From positions 7,021 through 39,851 of the forward strand of contig DBBK01000155.1 in NCBI GenBank assembly GCA_002292165.1: 32,831 bases of DNA. The letters run 5' to 3'. The DNA is from Brevundimonas sp. UBA986 (GTDB lineage Bacteria > Pseudomonadota > Alphaproteobacteria > Caulobacterales > Caulobacteraceae). This document shows, in pieces, positions 15,300-23,257 of the stretch. The notes beneath the pieces were generated by a model that saw only the letters and a list, made by a program, of their open reading frames with translations, ran no database searches and was not told the origin of the DNA. Position 1 is the stretch's first letter; each line of letters opens with the position of its first letter. The position numbers and the translations under genes are program-made.

Positions 15300-15956
15300 C
15301 TACTGCATCGCCGTCGGCGTTTCTCCATCCCCCGGTTCGGCGGCGTCGATCTGCATCAGGGCGGTCAGGGTCAGGCAGCGGTCGTCCAGGGTCGGTGATT
15401 CCAGCAGGGCCTGTTTCTCGGCGGCCTCGAAGGGCAGGGCCATGGACAGGCTGTTGATCAGGGCTTCCTGGGGCGCGGCCTCGGCCGTGTCCCAGTCGAT
15501 CTCCAGCTGGCGCCGCTCCAGATAGGCCTTGAGGGCGGTCAGGAAGAGGTCGCGGTCGAAGGGTTCGCCGGACGGGACGGTCAGGTCGCTTTCGAACGGG
15601 CCGAAGGCGGCGCGGACCTGCCGATAGGGGGTCTGGCTGGGCATTTCCGTCGTCACCCGGAAGCGGCAGACGCCGGTCAGGGTGATCAGATAGCGGCCGT
15701 CCGAGGTCTCGGCGAAGCTGGTGATCCGCCCGGCGCAGCCCACGGCGGTCAGGCCGGGCAGGCTGGCGGGCCCGCCGGAGGGCTGGATCAGGCCGATGAT
15801 CCGGTCGCCCGCCATGGCGTCGTCGATCATGTTCAGATAGCGCGGCTCGAAGATATTGAGCGGCAGCTGCCCGCGCGGCAGCAGGATGACCCCGGCCAGG
15901 GGGAACACCGGAATGACCTGGGGCAGGTCGGCGGCCTTCACATAGCCCTGGGGCAT
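15300..15956 (-). CDS. LON substrate-binding-domain protein
   Basis: The 218-residue protein consists of a LON N-terminal domain without AAA or protease parts: IPVFPLAGVILLPRGQLPLN, IFEPRYLNMIDDAM, RIIGLIQP, GCAGRITSF and GRYLITLTGVCRFRV. Stand-alone LON-domain proteins are common in alphaproteobacteria; their role is not established. It lies 16 bp downstream of the thioredoxin/TPR gene and is very likely co-transcribed with it. Confidence 0.92.
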   Translation of the reverse strand: MPQGYVKAADLPQVIPVFPLAGVILLPRGQLPLNIFEPRYLNMIDDAMAGDRIIGLIQPSGGPASLPGLTAVGCAGRITSFAETSDGRYLITLTGVCRFRVTTEMPSQTPYRQVRAAFGPFESDLTVPSGEPFDRDLFLTALKAYLERRQLEIDWDTAEAAPQEALINSLSMALPFEAAEKQALLESPTLDDRCLTLTALMQIDAAEPGDGETPTAMQ

Positions 15957-15972
15957 CCGGAGTGCTTTCGGT

Positions 15973-16884
15973 TTACGCGAACAGGATGGAGGACAGACGG
16001 CGGCGACCGTCGCGGGCGATCTCGCTGGTCGCTCCGGCGGCCTCGAACACGGTCAGCAGCTGCTTGCGGGCCGCCTGTTCGTTCCACTCGCGGTCGGCGG
16101 CGACGATGGCCAGAAGACTGTCGACCGACCCCTTCAGGTCGCCGGAGGCTGCCTGTGCCAGGGCCAGGTCGAAGCGGGCCTGATGATCGGCCGGGTCGGC
16201 GGCGACGGCGGCCTTGAGCGCGTCGGTCTCGCCCGCCGGGGCGCTGGAGGCCAGGGCCAGCTGGGCCCGCACCCCGACGACGGCCGGTTCGGTCGAGCCG
16301 GCCGGGGCCATGGCGATGGTCTGGGCCGCCTGTTCGGCGTCACCGCCGGCCAGATAGACGCGCGCCATGCCGGCGATGGCCTTCTGGTTCTCGGGTTCGA
16401 GCGTCAGGACGTGGGCGAAGGCCTGGGCTGCGCCGCCGAAGTCCGCCAGCTCCAGCGATTCCTCGCCCAGAGACAACAGCTGTTCGACGTCTGAGTTGAT
16501 CCCGGCGCCGCCGGTCAGCTTTTCGATGAAGGCCTTGATCTGGCTTTCGGGCACCGCGCCCTGGAAGCCGTCGACGGGCTGGCCGTTGACGAAGGCGTAG
16601 ACGGTCGGGATCGACTGGACGCGCAGCTGGCCCGCATAGGCCGGGTTCTTGTCGACATCGATCTTGACCAGTTTCACGCCGCCGCCGGCGGCGCGCACCG
16701 CCTTTTCCAGCGCCGGGGTCAGCTGGCGGCACGGGCCGCACCAGGTCGCCCAGAAGTCGACGATCACCGGCCGCGACCGCGACGCCTCGATGACGTCGGT
16801 CATGAAGCCGGCGTCGGAGCCCTCGACGATCACATCGCCGTGATCGTTGTTCTCTGAGGTCGCTTTCGGGTTGGCGAAGGTCAT
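15973..16884 (-). CDS. Thioredoxin-TPR co-chaperone, CnoX/YbbN-like
   Basis: The 303-residue protein has a thioredoxin domain at about 20-130 (VIVDFWATWCGPCRQLTPAL; redox motif CGPC at 49-52; cis-Pro region IPTVYAFVNGQ) and a C-terminal TPR-like helical region (about 140-300; AQAFAHVLTLEPENQKAIAG). This is the layout of CnoX/YbbN, a holdase-type chaperone. CGPC is intact, so it may be redox active, unlike E. coli CnoX whose motif is degenerate. The ATG at 16884 follows AGCAGG; a TTG 16 codons upstream is possible but less likely. It heads the minus-strand run with the LON-domain gene. Confidence 0.9.
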   Translation of the reverse strand: MTFANPKATSENNDHGDVIVEGSDAGFMTDVIEASRSRPVIVDFWATWCGPCRQLTPALEKAVRAAGGGVKLVKIDVDKNPAYAGQLRVQSIPTVYAFVNGQPVDGFQGAVPESQIKAFIEKLTGGAGINSDVEQLLSLGEESLELADFGGAAQAFAHVLTLEPENQKAIAGMARVYLAGGDAEQAAQTIAMAPAGSTEPAVVGVRAQLALASSAPAGETDALKAAVAADPADHQARFDLALAQAASGDLKGSVDSLLAIVAADREWNEQAARKQLLTVFEAAGATSEIARDGRRRLSSILFA

Positions 16885-17091
16885 CAAAAGCCTGCTGTTT
16901 CTGGAATTCGGATCAACGCGGGGAGCCGTCAAATGGTCCCGGGAGGCGACAAACTCAAGGTTTTCTCCCCGGGCGAGGTGTCACTCTCCTGCAACGCGAA
17001 AAATATCCGTGGTTTTCCTCTCATTGGGTGCAAGCCAAACCGCTCTGCTTCATGCTTCATTAAGGTCTGGGTGACTGGGGAGACATCAATC

Positions 17092-17757
17092 GTGAAATCA
17101 GTTCTGATCCTGGCGCTGGGCGCCACCACTCTCGCGGCGGCCGGTTCGGCCTTCGCGGGTGACAAGGAAGCCGCCGGTTATGCCACGGCTTCGCTCAACA
17201 CGTCCACGATCATCGAGGGCGAACGTTGGGGCGGCGGCGCGATGACCGCCGTCAATCCTAACTGCGAATGCTCGGTCCCGACCGTCAGCGTTCCCTTCTA
17301 CACCGTGCGTCCGCCCGCACCGCCGGTTCGCGTTCGCGCTCCGTGCATGCGGATCTCGTCAGCTCCGGTCTTCGCGCCGTCGCCGGCCATCTACATCCAG
17401 GGCCCGCCGATCTACGTCGACGCCCCGCCGGTTCAGGTCGCTCCGGCCCAGGTCTACCTGGAAGCGCCCGACGTCCACGTCCGTCCGTCGGAAGTGTCCG
17501 TGGCTCCGCCGGAAATCCACTTCACGCCCGCTGGCCCGGATCATCCGGACGAGCACTGCTGCGACGTCGCTTCGCCGCCGTCGGCTTCGAACAACCTGCC
17601 GCCGCCCGCCATGGGCCCGGTGGACGGTGGCCCGGCCACCTATCCGGCCGCTCCGGCCCCGACCTCGGGCGGCTATGCCGCTCCGGCCGGCGGCTACCCC
17701 GCTCCTGCCGTCGGCAGCAGCTCGGGCTACTCGCAAGAGCCCGGCGAGCGCGGCTGA
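17092..17757 (+). CDS. Exported Pro-rich protein with tandem heptad repeats
   Basis: The 221-residue product starts with GTG after GGGGAG and has a signal peptide (KSVLILALGATTLAAAGSAFA, cleavage near residue 22). Residues 79-148 consist of ten tandem seven-residue units of the form [VI]-x-[VIL]-x-x-P-x, for example IYIQGPP, IYVDAPP, VYLEAPD, VHVRPSE, VSVAPPE. Alternating hydrophobic residues suggest short beta strands separated by proline turns. Cysteines occur at 58, 60, 85, 156 and 157. The tail (about 160-221) is rich in P, A, G, S, Y. I do not recognise a characterised family; an envelope or surface structural role is an inference. A strong terminator follows. Confidence 0.75.
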   Translation: MKSVLILALGATTLAAAGSAFAGDKEAAGYATASLNTSTIIEGERWGGGAMTAVNPNCECSVPTVSVPFYTVRPPAPPVRVRAPCMRISSAPVFAPSPAIYIQGPPIYVDAPPVQVAPAQVYLEAPDVHVRPSEVSVAPPEIHFTPAGPDHPDEHCCDVASPPSASNNLPPPAMGPVDGGPATYPAAPAPTSGGYAAPAGGYPAPAVGSSSGYSQEPGERG

Positions 17758-17793
17758 TAAGACCTCGACCTTCGGGTCAGGTTACGAAAACTG

Positions 17794-17830
17794 GAGCGGT
17801 CCGTCGAAAGGCGGGCCGCTCTTTTCGTTT
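17794..17830 (+). terminator. Intrinsic terminator after the heptad-repeat gene
   Basis: GAGCGGTCCG (17794-17803) pairs with CGGGCCGCTC (17812-17821), with one G-U pair and an 8-nt loop, and TTTTCGTTT follows. It ends the transcript of the exported protein. Confidence 0.8.
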
Positions 17831-17942
17831 GGGGCCAGGCGGCACGCTTCGCGCCACGGCAGCCAATGCCGAATGCGTCCTCAAGCGGGGGCGACTTTCT
17901 GAAGGCGCGCCTCTGGTGGCGCGCCCGGCGGGGCTTCCCGCC

Positions 17943-18704
17943 TCAGATCAGCGCGATGCTTTCCGCGATCGCCAGCGCGGCCGCACGCGGGTCGGCGGCG
18001 GCGGTGATCGGGCGGCCGACCACCAGATGGGTGGCGCCGTCCCTCAGGGCCCGGTCAGGCGTGGCGGCGCGGGCCTGATCGTCCATCGACGCCCCGACGG
18101 GACGCACCCCCGGGGTGACGATCAGGAAGTCGGGCCGGCCGGCGGCGACGGCGATCTCGCGCACCCGTGTGGCCTCGTGCGGACTGGCCACGACGCCGTC
18201 GATGCCGCTGTCCAGCGCCTGACGCACCCGGTGCTCGACCAGCAGGGCCGGCGACAGGCTGTGGTCGTCGGCGATCAGATCCTCGGCGTCCAGACTGGTC
18301 AGGACGGTGACGCCCAGCACCTTCAGATCCGACCCGGCGACCCCGCGCGCGGCGGCGGCCATCACCTGGGGCCGGGCATGGACGGTCAGGAGGTCGCAAC
18401 CGGCGCCGGCCAGTGCGGCGGCGGCCTTCTCCACGGTCGCCCCGATGTCGTGCAGCTTCCAGTCCAGGAAGACCTTGCGGCCCTCGGCCTTGAGCTCACG
18501 CGCCAGCCCCATCCCGTCCGAGGCGAACAGCTGCAGCCCGACCTTGTAGAAGCCGACCGCATCCTCGATCCGCTCGACCAGGGCCCGGGCCTCGGCCGCC
18601 GTCGGCGTGTCCAGGGCGCAGATCAGGCGGGGGTCGGGCGCGCGGTTGGGATTCATCTGCGTCATCGGGGCCGTTTCCGGGACGTTCGGGTCAAGCAGGG
18701 TCAT
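17943..18704 (-). CDS. pyrF: Orotidine 5'-phosphate decarboxylase
   Basis: The protein converts OMP to UMP in pyrimidine synthesis. Motifs: LICALDTPTAAEAR, FYKVGLQLF, KVFLDWKLHDIGATV with the catalytic D-x-K-x-x-D (DWKLHD), LLTVHARPQVM, VVASPHEATRVRE, LIVTPGVRP and HLVVGRPITAAADP. Length with the ATG at 18704 is 253 residues; in-frame ATG codons at 18665 and 18656 give shorter forms, and the ribosome sites are weak for all. The conserved part begins near DPRLICALD, so the start is uncertain. Divergent from marC with 83 bp between. Confidence 0.95.
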   Translation of the reverse strand: MTLLDPNVPETAPMTQMNPNRAPDPRLICALDTPTAAEARALVERIEDAVGFYKVGLQLFASDGMGLARELKAEGRKVFLDWKLHDIGATVEKAAAALAGAGCDLLTVHARPQVMAAAARGVAGSDLKVLGVTVLTSLDAEDLIADDHSLSPALLVEHRVRQALDSGIDGVVASPHEATRVREIAVAAGRPDFLIVTPGVRPVGASMDDQARAATPDRALRDGATHLVVGRPITAAADPRAAALAIAESIALI

Positions 18705-18787
18705 CGACGGACTCGCGTTTCGCGGCTAGACCGGACGCAGAGGTGCGTCGGGCGGGGCCGGCGGCGGATTTGGGCTGAGAAACAGGC

Positions 18788-19483
18788 ATGGACGCGCTTG
18801 ATCTGGGGGTCAACCTGTTCGTGGCCCTGTTCGCCCTGGTCGATCCCATCGGCAACATCCCGATTTTCGCGGCGGCGACCGCCGGGGCCAACACGCGTCA
18901 GCGCCTGTCGGTCTCGGCCCTGATCTGCGTCTTCATCGCCCTCTTCCTCGCCTTCTTCTTCTTCACGGGTCTGGGCCTGCTGCAGTTCTTCGGCATTTCG
19001 CTGGCGGCCTTCCGTATCGCGGGCGGCATCCTTCTGCTGCTGCTGGGTCTGGACATGACCCGCGAAGACTTCCTGACCATGTTCGCCGACAAGGACGCCC
19101 TGGCCGACGCCAAGGACGTGCGCGGCTATGCACGGCGGCGCTTCCAGCGACTGATCGTGCCCTTCGCCATGCCTCTGCTGATTGGTCCGGGCGCCATCTC
19201 GACCATCATCATCCAGGCCGGAGAGGCCCAGAAGCTCGGGCCGACTGGCACCGTCGCCGGTCTCGTGGCCATCGGCGCGGCGGCCCTGGCCACCTTCGTC
19301 ACCTTCGCCCTGACGGGGCCTCTGAGCCGGATTCTCGGCGAGATCGGCATGGCGATCATCGTGCGGGTGCTGGGTCTGATCCTTTGCGCCCTGGCCATCC
19401 AGTTCATCCTGGCGGGTCTCGGAGAGGCCATTCCGGGGATGTTCGCGGGGTCGGTGACCTCTCCCTATCCCAGCGGCCACTGA
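18788..19483 (+). CDS. MarC-family integral membrane protein
   Basis: The 231-residue protein has about six membrane segments and MarC-family motifs: FVALFALVDPIGNIPIFAAA near the start, FRIAGGILLLLLGLDM, VPFAMPLLIGPGAISTII and MAIIVRVLGLILCALAIQFI. Early claims linking MarC to antibiotic resistance were not upheld, and its function is unknown. The ATG at 18788 directly precedes the first membrane segment. Convergent with the SDR gene, with a small ORF in between. Confidence 0.9.
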   Translation: MDALDLGVNLFVALFALVDPIGNIPIFAAATAGANTRQRLSVSALICVFIALFLAFFFFTGLGLLQFFGISLAAFRIAGGILLLLLGLDMTREDFLTMFADKDALADAKDVRGYARRRFQRLIVPFAMPLLIGPGAISTIIIQAGEAQKLGPTGTVAGLVAIGAAALATFVTFALTGPLSRILGEIGMAIIVRVLGLILCALAIQFILAGLGEAIPGMFAGSVTSPYPSGH

Positions 19484-19621
19484 CAGCCGCGCGGACACAG
19501 GTCCGGGCAAAAACGCCGATTTCGTCCGCTACCGGACCGTATAACCAAGGTGGGGCTGGATTGTGCGCCGCACACAGGACTAGCGTGAGCACAACACGCA
19601 ACAAGGTTCCCGGTTCCCGAA

Positions 19622-19741
19622 ATGCTCGGCGAGGTCGTTACTTTTCTTCACCGCAACGCACGGTTCGTCATACTGGCGATTCCGACGGCGATGATTGTCG
19701 CGGGCGCCGCCCTGATCGAGAATCTGCACCGGGTTCACTGA
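19622..19741 (+). CDS. Possible 39-residue single-span membrane protein
   Basis: A short frame encodes a 39-residue peptide beginning MLGEVVTFLHRNARF and containing a hydrophobic stretch FVILAIPTAMIVAGAALI, then ENLHRVH. A positively charged segment before the span fits an inner-membrane microprotein. The ribosome site is poor (AAGG about 15 nt upstream). TATAAC at 19540-19545 may be a promoter -10. Two small hairpins follow directly (GCCGTC/GACGGC at 19743-19758 and CTGTC/GACAG at 19760-19773). It fills an otherwise empty 308-bp gap between marC and the SDR gene. Confidence 0.45.
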   Translation: MLGEVVTFLHRNARFVILAIPTAMIVAGAALIENLHRVH

Positions 19742-19791
19742 CGCCGTCCTCTGACGGCTCTGTCCTTTGACAGTCTGGTCGCGGCCTCGGC

Positions 19792-20610
19792 CTAGATCCG
19801 CTTCAGCCGCCTCGCGTGGCCGCCGATGATCTTCAGCGCCAGACCGTCGGGCAGGATCTTCGGGATCGCCGCCAGAAGATTATTCCGCCAGCCCGGAACC
19901 ACTCGCGGCCGATTGGCCTCCACCGCCGCATAGCCGACCCGGGCCACATGGTCCGCCGTCTGCCACATCCAGGCCGGATAGGCCGAGGACACCTCCTCGC
20001 GGCTGCCGTTGACGTCGTGGAACTCGGTCAGGGTATAGCCGGGACACAGGGCGGTGACGTGGACTCCTGTCCCCTCCAGTTCCAGATGCAGCCCGGCCGA
20101 GGCCTTGATCAGGAAACTCTTGATCGGCCCGTACAGGGTGTCGCCGCCGGTCGCGGGCATCAGCCCCGCCAGGGAGGCCACGTTCAGCACCCGGCCGAAG
20201 CCGCGCTCGACCATGCCGGGGATCAGCAGCCGGCTGAGCGCGATCGGCGCGGTCAGCATGACGTCGATCATGGCCGCGTGGTCATCCGGGTCGGTGGCCA
20301 GGAAGCCCGTCGTGCGGCTGAACCCCGCATTGTTGATCAGGGCGTCGACCGTCAGGCCGCGCTGCTCAAGCGTCTTCGCCAGCCGGTGGGGCGCATCCGG
20401 GTCGGCCAGGTCGACGGTCAGGACAACGGCGGTCGCGCCGTAGTCGACGGTCAGTTCGCGGGCCAGATCTTCCAGCGGCGTGGCCCGGCGCGCGACCAGG
20501 ATCAGGTCCCAGCCCTTCTCCGCATAGACCCGGGCCAGGGCCGCGCCGATGCCGGCCGAGGCGCCGGTGATCAGGGCGGTGCGTCTCACCGAAAGCTCGG
20601 GCCGCGCCAA
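19792..20610 (-). CDS. Short-chain dehydrogenase/reductase
   Basis: This SDR of about 270 residues has the NAD(P)-binding motif TGASAGIG near the N-terminus, VDLADPD, the NNAG motif (ALINNAGFS) and the catalytic triad VASLAG with YGPIK (Tyr-x-x-x-Lys). The substrate is unknown. RR after the second strand (LVARRATPL) suggests NADP preference. The start is a TTG at 20610 or a GTG at 20589; no ATG fits. It begins 2 bp after the Rrf2 gene ends, so the two form an operon and translation may be coupled. Confidence 0.88.
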   Translation of the reverse strand: MARPELSVRRTALITGASAGIGAALARVYAEKGWDLILVARRATPLEDLARELTVDYGATAVVLTVDLADPDAPHRLAKTLEQRGLTVDALINNAGFSRTTGFLATDPDDHAAMIDVMLTAPIALSRLLIPGMVERGFGRVLNVASLAGLMPATGGDTLYGPIKSFLIKASAGLHLELEGTGVHVTALCPGYTLTEFHDVNGSREEVSSAYPAWMWQTADHVARVGYAAVEANRPRVVPGWRNNLLAAIPKILPDGLALKIIGGHARRLKRI

Positions 20611-20612
20611 TC

Positions 20613-21083
20613 CTAGGCGGCCACGGGGCAGGAGGCGTGGGGCGCGAAGGCCGCCAGCGACTCAGGCGCCTCGGCCAGCAGGTCGGCGATGGTGATCCGG
20701 CTCAGAGCGTCGTGGGCGGCGCTGTCGGCGGCGGTCAGGGCGCGGGCGACCTGACGCGGAATATGCTCGCTGACCGGGCAGCCCTTGGCCCCCTGCGGCG
20801 TGGAGCCCAGATGGGCGCAGCCGTTGACGGCGCGCAACACCTGATCCAGCCGGATCTCCTCGGGCCGGCGCAGCAGCCAGCTGCCGCCCGACGCGCCCGG
20901 ACGGGTCGCGATCAATCCAGCCTTGGCCAGCAGGGCGGTCACACGCCGGATCACCACCGGATTGGTCGGGATGGAGGCGGCCAGAATGGCGCTCGGCATG
21001 GCGCGCGCCGCATCATACGCGTCCTTGTGGGCCAGATAGGCTAGGGCGTGGGCGGCGACGGGAAAGCGTTGGCTGTCTGACAT
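20613..21083 (-). CDS. Rrf2-family transcriptional regulator
   Basis: The 156-residue protein has an Rrf2-type winged helix: FPVAAHALAYLAHKD, NPVVIRRVTALLAKAGLIAT and the wing RPGASGGSWLLRRPEEI. Cysteines lie at 89, 102 and 152; the first two are 12 residues apart, unlike the three-Cys iron-sulfur pattern of IscR or NsrR. It may be a cysteine-redox sensor of the YwnA/CymR type. It is the first gene of a two-gene unit with the SDR, which it likely controls. Divergent from kup. Confidence 0.88.
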   Translation of the reverse strand: MSDSQRFPVAAHALAYLAHKDAYDAARAMPSAILAASIPTNPVVIRRVTALLAKAGLIATRPGASGGSWLLRRPEEIRLDQVLRAVNGCAHLGSTPQGAKGCPVSEHIPRQVARALTAADSAAHDALSRITIADLLAEAPESLAAFAPHASCPVAA

Positions 21084-21262
21084 CTGTGCTCGGTTCCAAG
21101 CCTGTAAGGTAAGCGTTTCGGGGCGGATTCACAAATCGGCGGGCGGATCGGGAGAACACGGTGCAACTGAAACCGGCGCCGCACGATTGAACCGGGCGCG
21201 GAATGAGCCTACAGGCGCTCCGCTTTGATGGGCGCGCCGATTGCGCAGCCCGGAGGATATTC

Positions 21263-23257
21263 ATGGCTGGGGATGCTCCCCGAGGCGACGGCGCTCCCCC
21301 CGCTCCGCCCACCTCGAACACTGAAATGACCGGCGCCGCCGGCGTCACCGGCGCGACCGCCGCCCATCAGTCCGCGCCCGCCGCCCACGGGCATGGCCAC
21401 GCCGGCTTCTGGGGCCTGACCATCGGCGCCATCGGGGTCGTCTTCGGCGACATCGGCACCAGCCCGCTCTACGCCCTGCGCGAGGCCATCGCCCATGCCC
21501 AGTCGGGCGTCGGCGGCGACCTGGCCATCGTCGGCGTGGTGTCTCTGGCCTTCTGGGCCCTGATGATCGTGGTGACGTTCAAATACGTCATCTTCCTGAT
21601 GCGCGCCGACAACAAGGGCGAGGGCGGAACCCTGGCCCTGATGGCCCTGGCCCAGCACGCCGTCGGACGGCGCAGCGCCTGGATCTTCATTCTCGGCGTC
21701 TGCGGCGCGGCCCTGTTCTACGGCGACGGCATCATTACGCCCGCCATCTCCGTCCTTTCTGCGATCGAGGGCGTCAAGGACGCGCCGGGCGTGGGGACCT
21801 CGCTCGATCCCTTCATCGTTCCGATCGCCGCCGCCATCCTCGTCGGCCTGTTCCTCGTGCAGTCGCGCGGCACCGCCGGTCTGGCCAAATTCTACGGCCC
21901 GATCACCGCCATCTGGTTCCTCAGCCTCGGCGTCATCGGCCTGATCCACATCTTCGACGATCCCAGCATCCTGCGCGCCCTGTCGCCCCACTACGGCGTC
22001 ATGTTGCTGCTGGACGACGGCTTCCTCGGCTTCATCATCCTGGGCTCGGTCTTCCTCGCCGTGACCGGGGCCGAGGCCCTCTATGCCGACATGGGTCACT
22101 TCGGTAAGGCGCCGATCCGCGCCGGCTGGCTCTGCTTCGTCCTGCCCTGCCTGACGCTCAACTATCTGGGTCAGGGCGCGATGATCCTGTCGCACCCGGG
22201 CGCCGCCGATAATCCCTTCTGGGCCATGGTGCCCGAGCTGGCCTACTGGCCGATGCTGGGCCTGGCCACCGTCGCCACCGTCATCGCCTCCCAGGCCGTG
22301 ATCACCGGCGCCTTCTCGGTGACCCAGCAGGCCGTCCAGCTGGGCCTGCTGCCGCGCATCGACATCCGCTTCACTTCCGAGACCCAGGCCGGCCAGATCT
22401 TCGTGCCCGCCGTGAACACCTTCCTGATGGTCGGGGTCCTGACCCTTCTGGTCGTGTTCCAGAGCTCGCATAACCTGACCGCCGCCTATGGCGTGGCGGT
22501 CACCGGGGTCATGCTGATCAACACCCTGATGAGCTTCCCGGTCATCACCCGGAAGTGGGGCTGGACCGTCTGGGCGACGCTCGCCTGCCTGATCCCGTTC
22601 GGCTTCATCGACACCGTCTTCCTGACCTCGAACCTGCTCAAGATCCCCGACGGCGCCTGGCTGCCGCTGGTGCTGGGCGCGGTCCTGATCCTGATCATGT
22701 GGACCTGGACGCGCGGGTCGCAGATCCTGACCGCCAAGGCCAAGAAGGACAGCCTGCCGCTGACCGACCTGATCGAGATGCTGCGCGCCCGCCCGCCGCA
22801 CCGCGCCCCGGGCACGGCCATCTTCCTGACCTCGGACCCCGACGTCGCCCCCGTCGCCCTGATGCACAATCTCAAGCACAACAAGGTGCTGCACGAGAAG
22901 AACGTGATCCTGACGGTGCGCACCACCGACCGCCCCCGCGTGCCGGACACCGAGCGGGTGCTGATGGAGCCCATCAACGAGGACTTCAAGAAGATCACCC
23001 TGAGCTACGGCTTCATGGAGAGCCCGGTCGTCCCGCGTGCGCTCGGCCTGTGCCGCAAGCAGGGGCTGAAGTTCGACATCATGTCGACCAGCTTCTTCCT
23101 CGGCCGCCGTTCGGTCATCCCCTCGGCCAGCCAGGGCATGCCCCTGTGGCAGGACAAGCTGTATATCTTCCTGATGCGTAACGCCGCCAACCCGACCGAC
23201 TTCTTCCACATCCCGCCCGGACGCGTGGTCGAACTCGGCACGCAGGTCTCGGTGTGA
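21263..23257 (+). CDS. kup: Kup-family low-affinity potassium transporter
   Basis: The 664-residue membrane protein takes up K+ (probably with H+). After a variable N-terminus of about 50 residues (His-rich HGHGHAGFW) comes the family signature GAIGVVFGDIGTSPLYALRE, then DNKGEGGTLALMALAQ, LFYGDGIITPAISVLSA, TGAEALYADMGHFG and the QAVITGAFSVTQQAVQLG segment. About twelve membrane segments are followed by a soluble C-terminal domain (from about 510). The ATG at 21263 follows GGAGGATATTC, an excellent ribosome site, and is preferred over an in-frame ATG 20 codons upstream. The stop overlaps the rsmB GTG start (GTGA). Confidence 0.95.
   Translation: MAGDAPRGDGAPPAPPTSNTEMTGAAGVTGATAAHQSAPAAHGHGHAGFWGLTIGAIGVVFGDIGTSPLYALREAIAHAQSGVGGDLAIVGVVSLAFWALMIVVTFKYVIFLMRADNKGEGGTLALMALAQHAVGRRSAWIFILGVCGAALFYGDGIITPAISVLSAIEGVKDAPGVGTSLDPFIVPIAAAILVGLFLVQSRGTAGLAKFYGPITAIWFLSLGVIGLIHIFDDPSILRALSPHYGVMLLLDDGFLGFIILGSVFLAVTGAEALYADMGHFGKAPIRAGWLCFVLPCLTLNYLGQGAMILSHPGAADNPFWAMVPELAYWPMLGLATVATVIASQAVITGAFSVTQQAVQLGLLPRIDIRFTSETQAGQIFVPAVNTFLMVGVLTLLVVFQSSHNLTAAYGVAVTGVMLINTLMSFPVITRKWGWTVWATLACLIPFGFIDTVFLTSNLLKIPDGAWLPLVLGAVLILIMWTWTRGSQILTAKAKKDSLPLTDLIEMLRARPPHRAPGTAIFLTSDPDVAPVALMHNLKHNKVLHEKNVILTVRTTDRPRVPDTERVLMEPINEDFKKITLSYGFMESPVVPRALGLCRKQGLKFDIMSTSFFLGRRSVIPSASQGMPLWQDKLYIFLMRNAANPTDFFHIPPGRVVELGTQVSV

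Noticed and set aside
21209..23209. A 666-residue open frame antisense to kup
   Set aside because: Low-complexity Q, D, G, H-rich translation typical of a shadow frame; kup is clearly the real gene.
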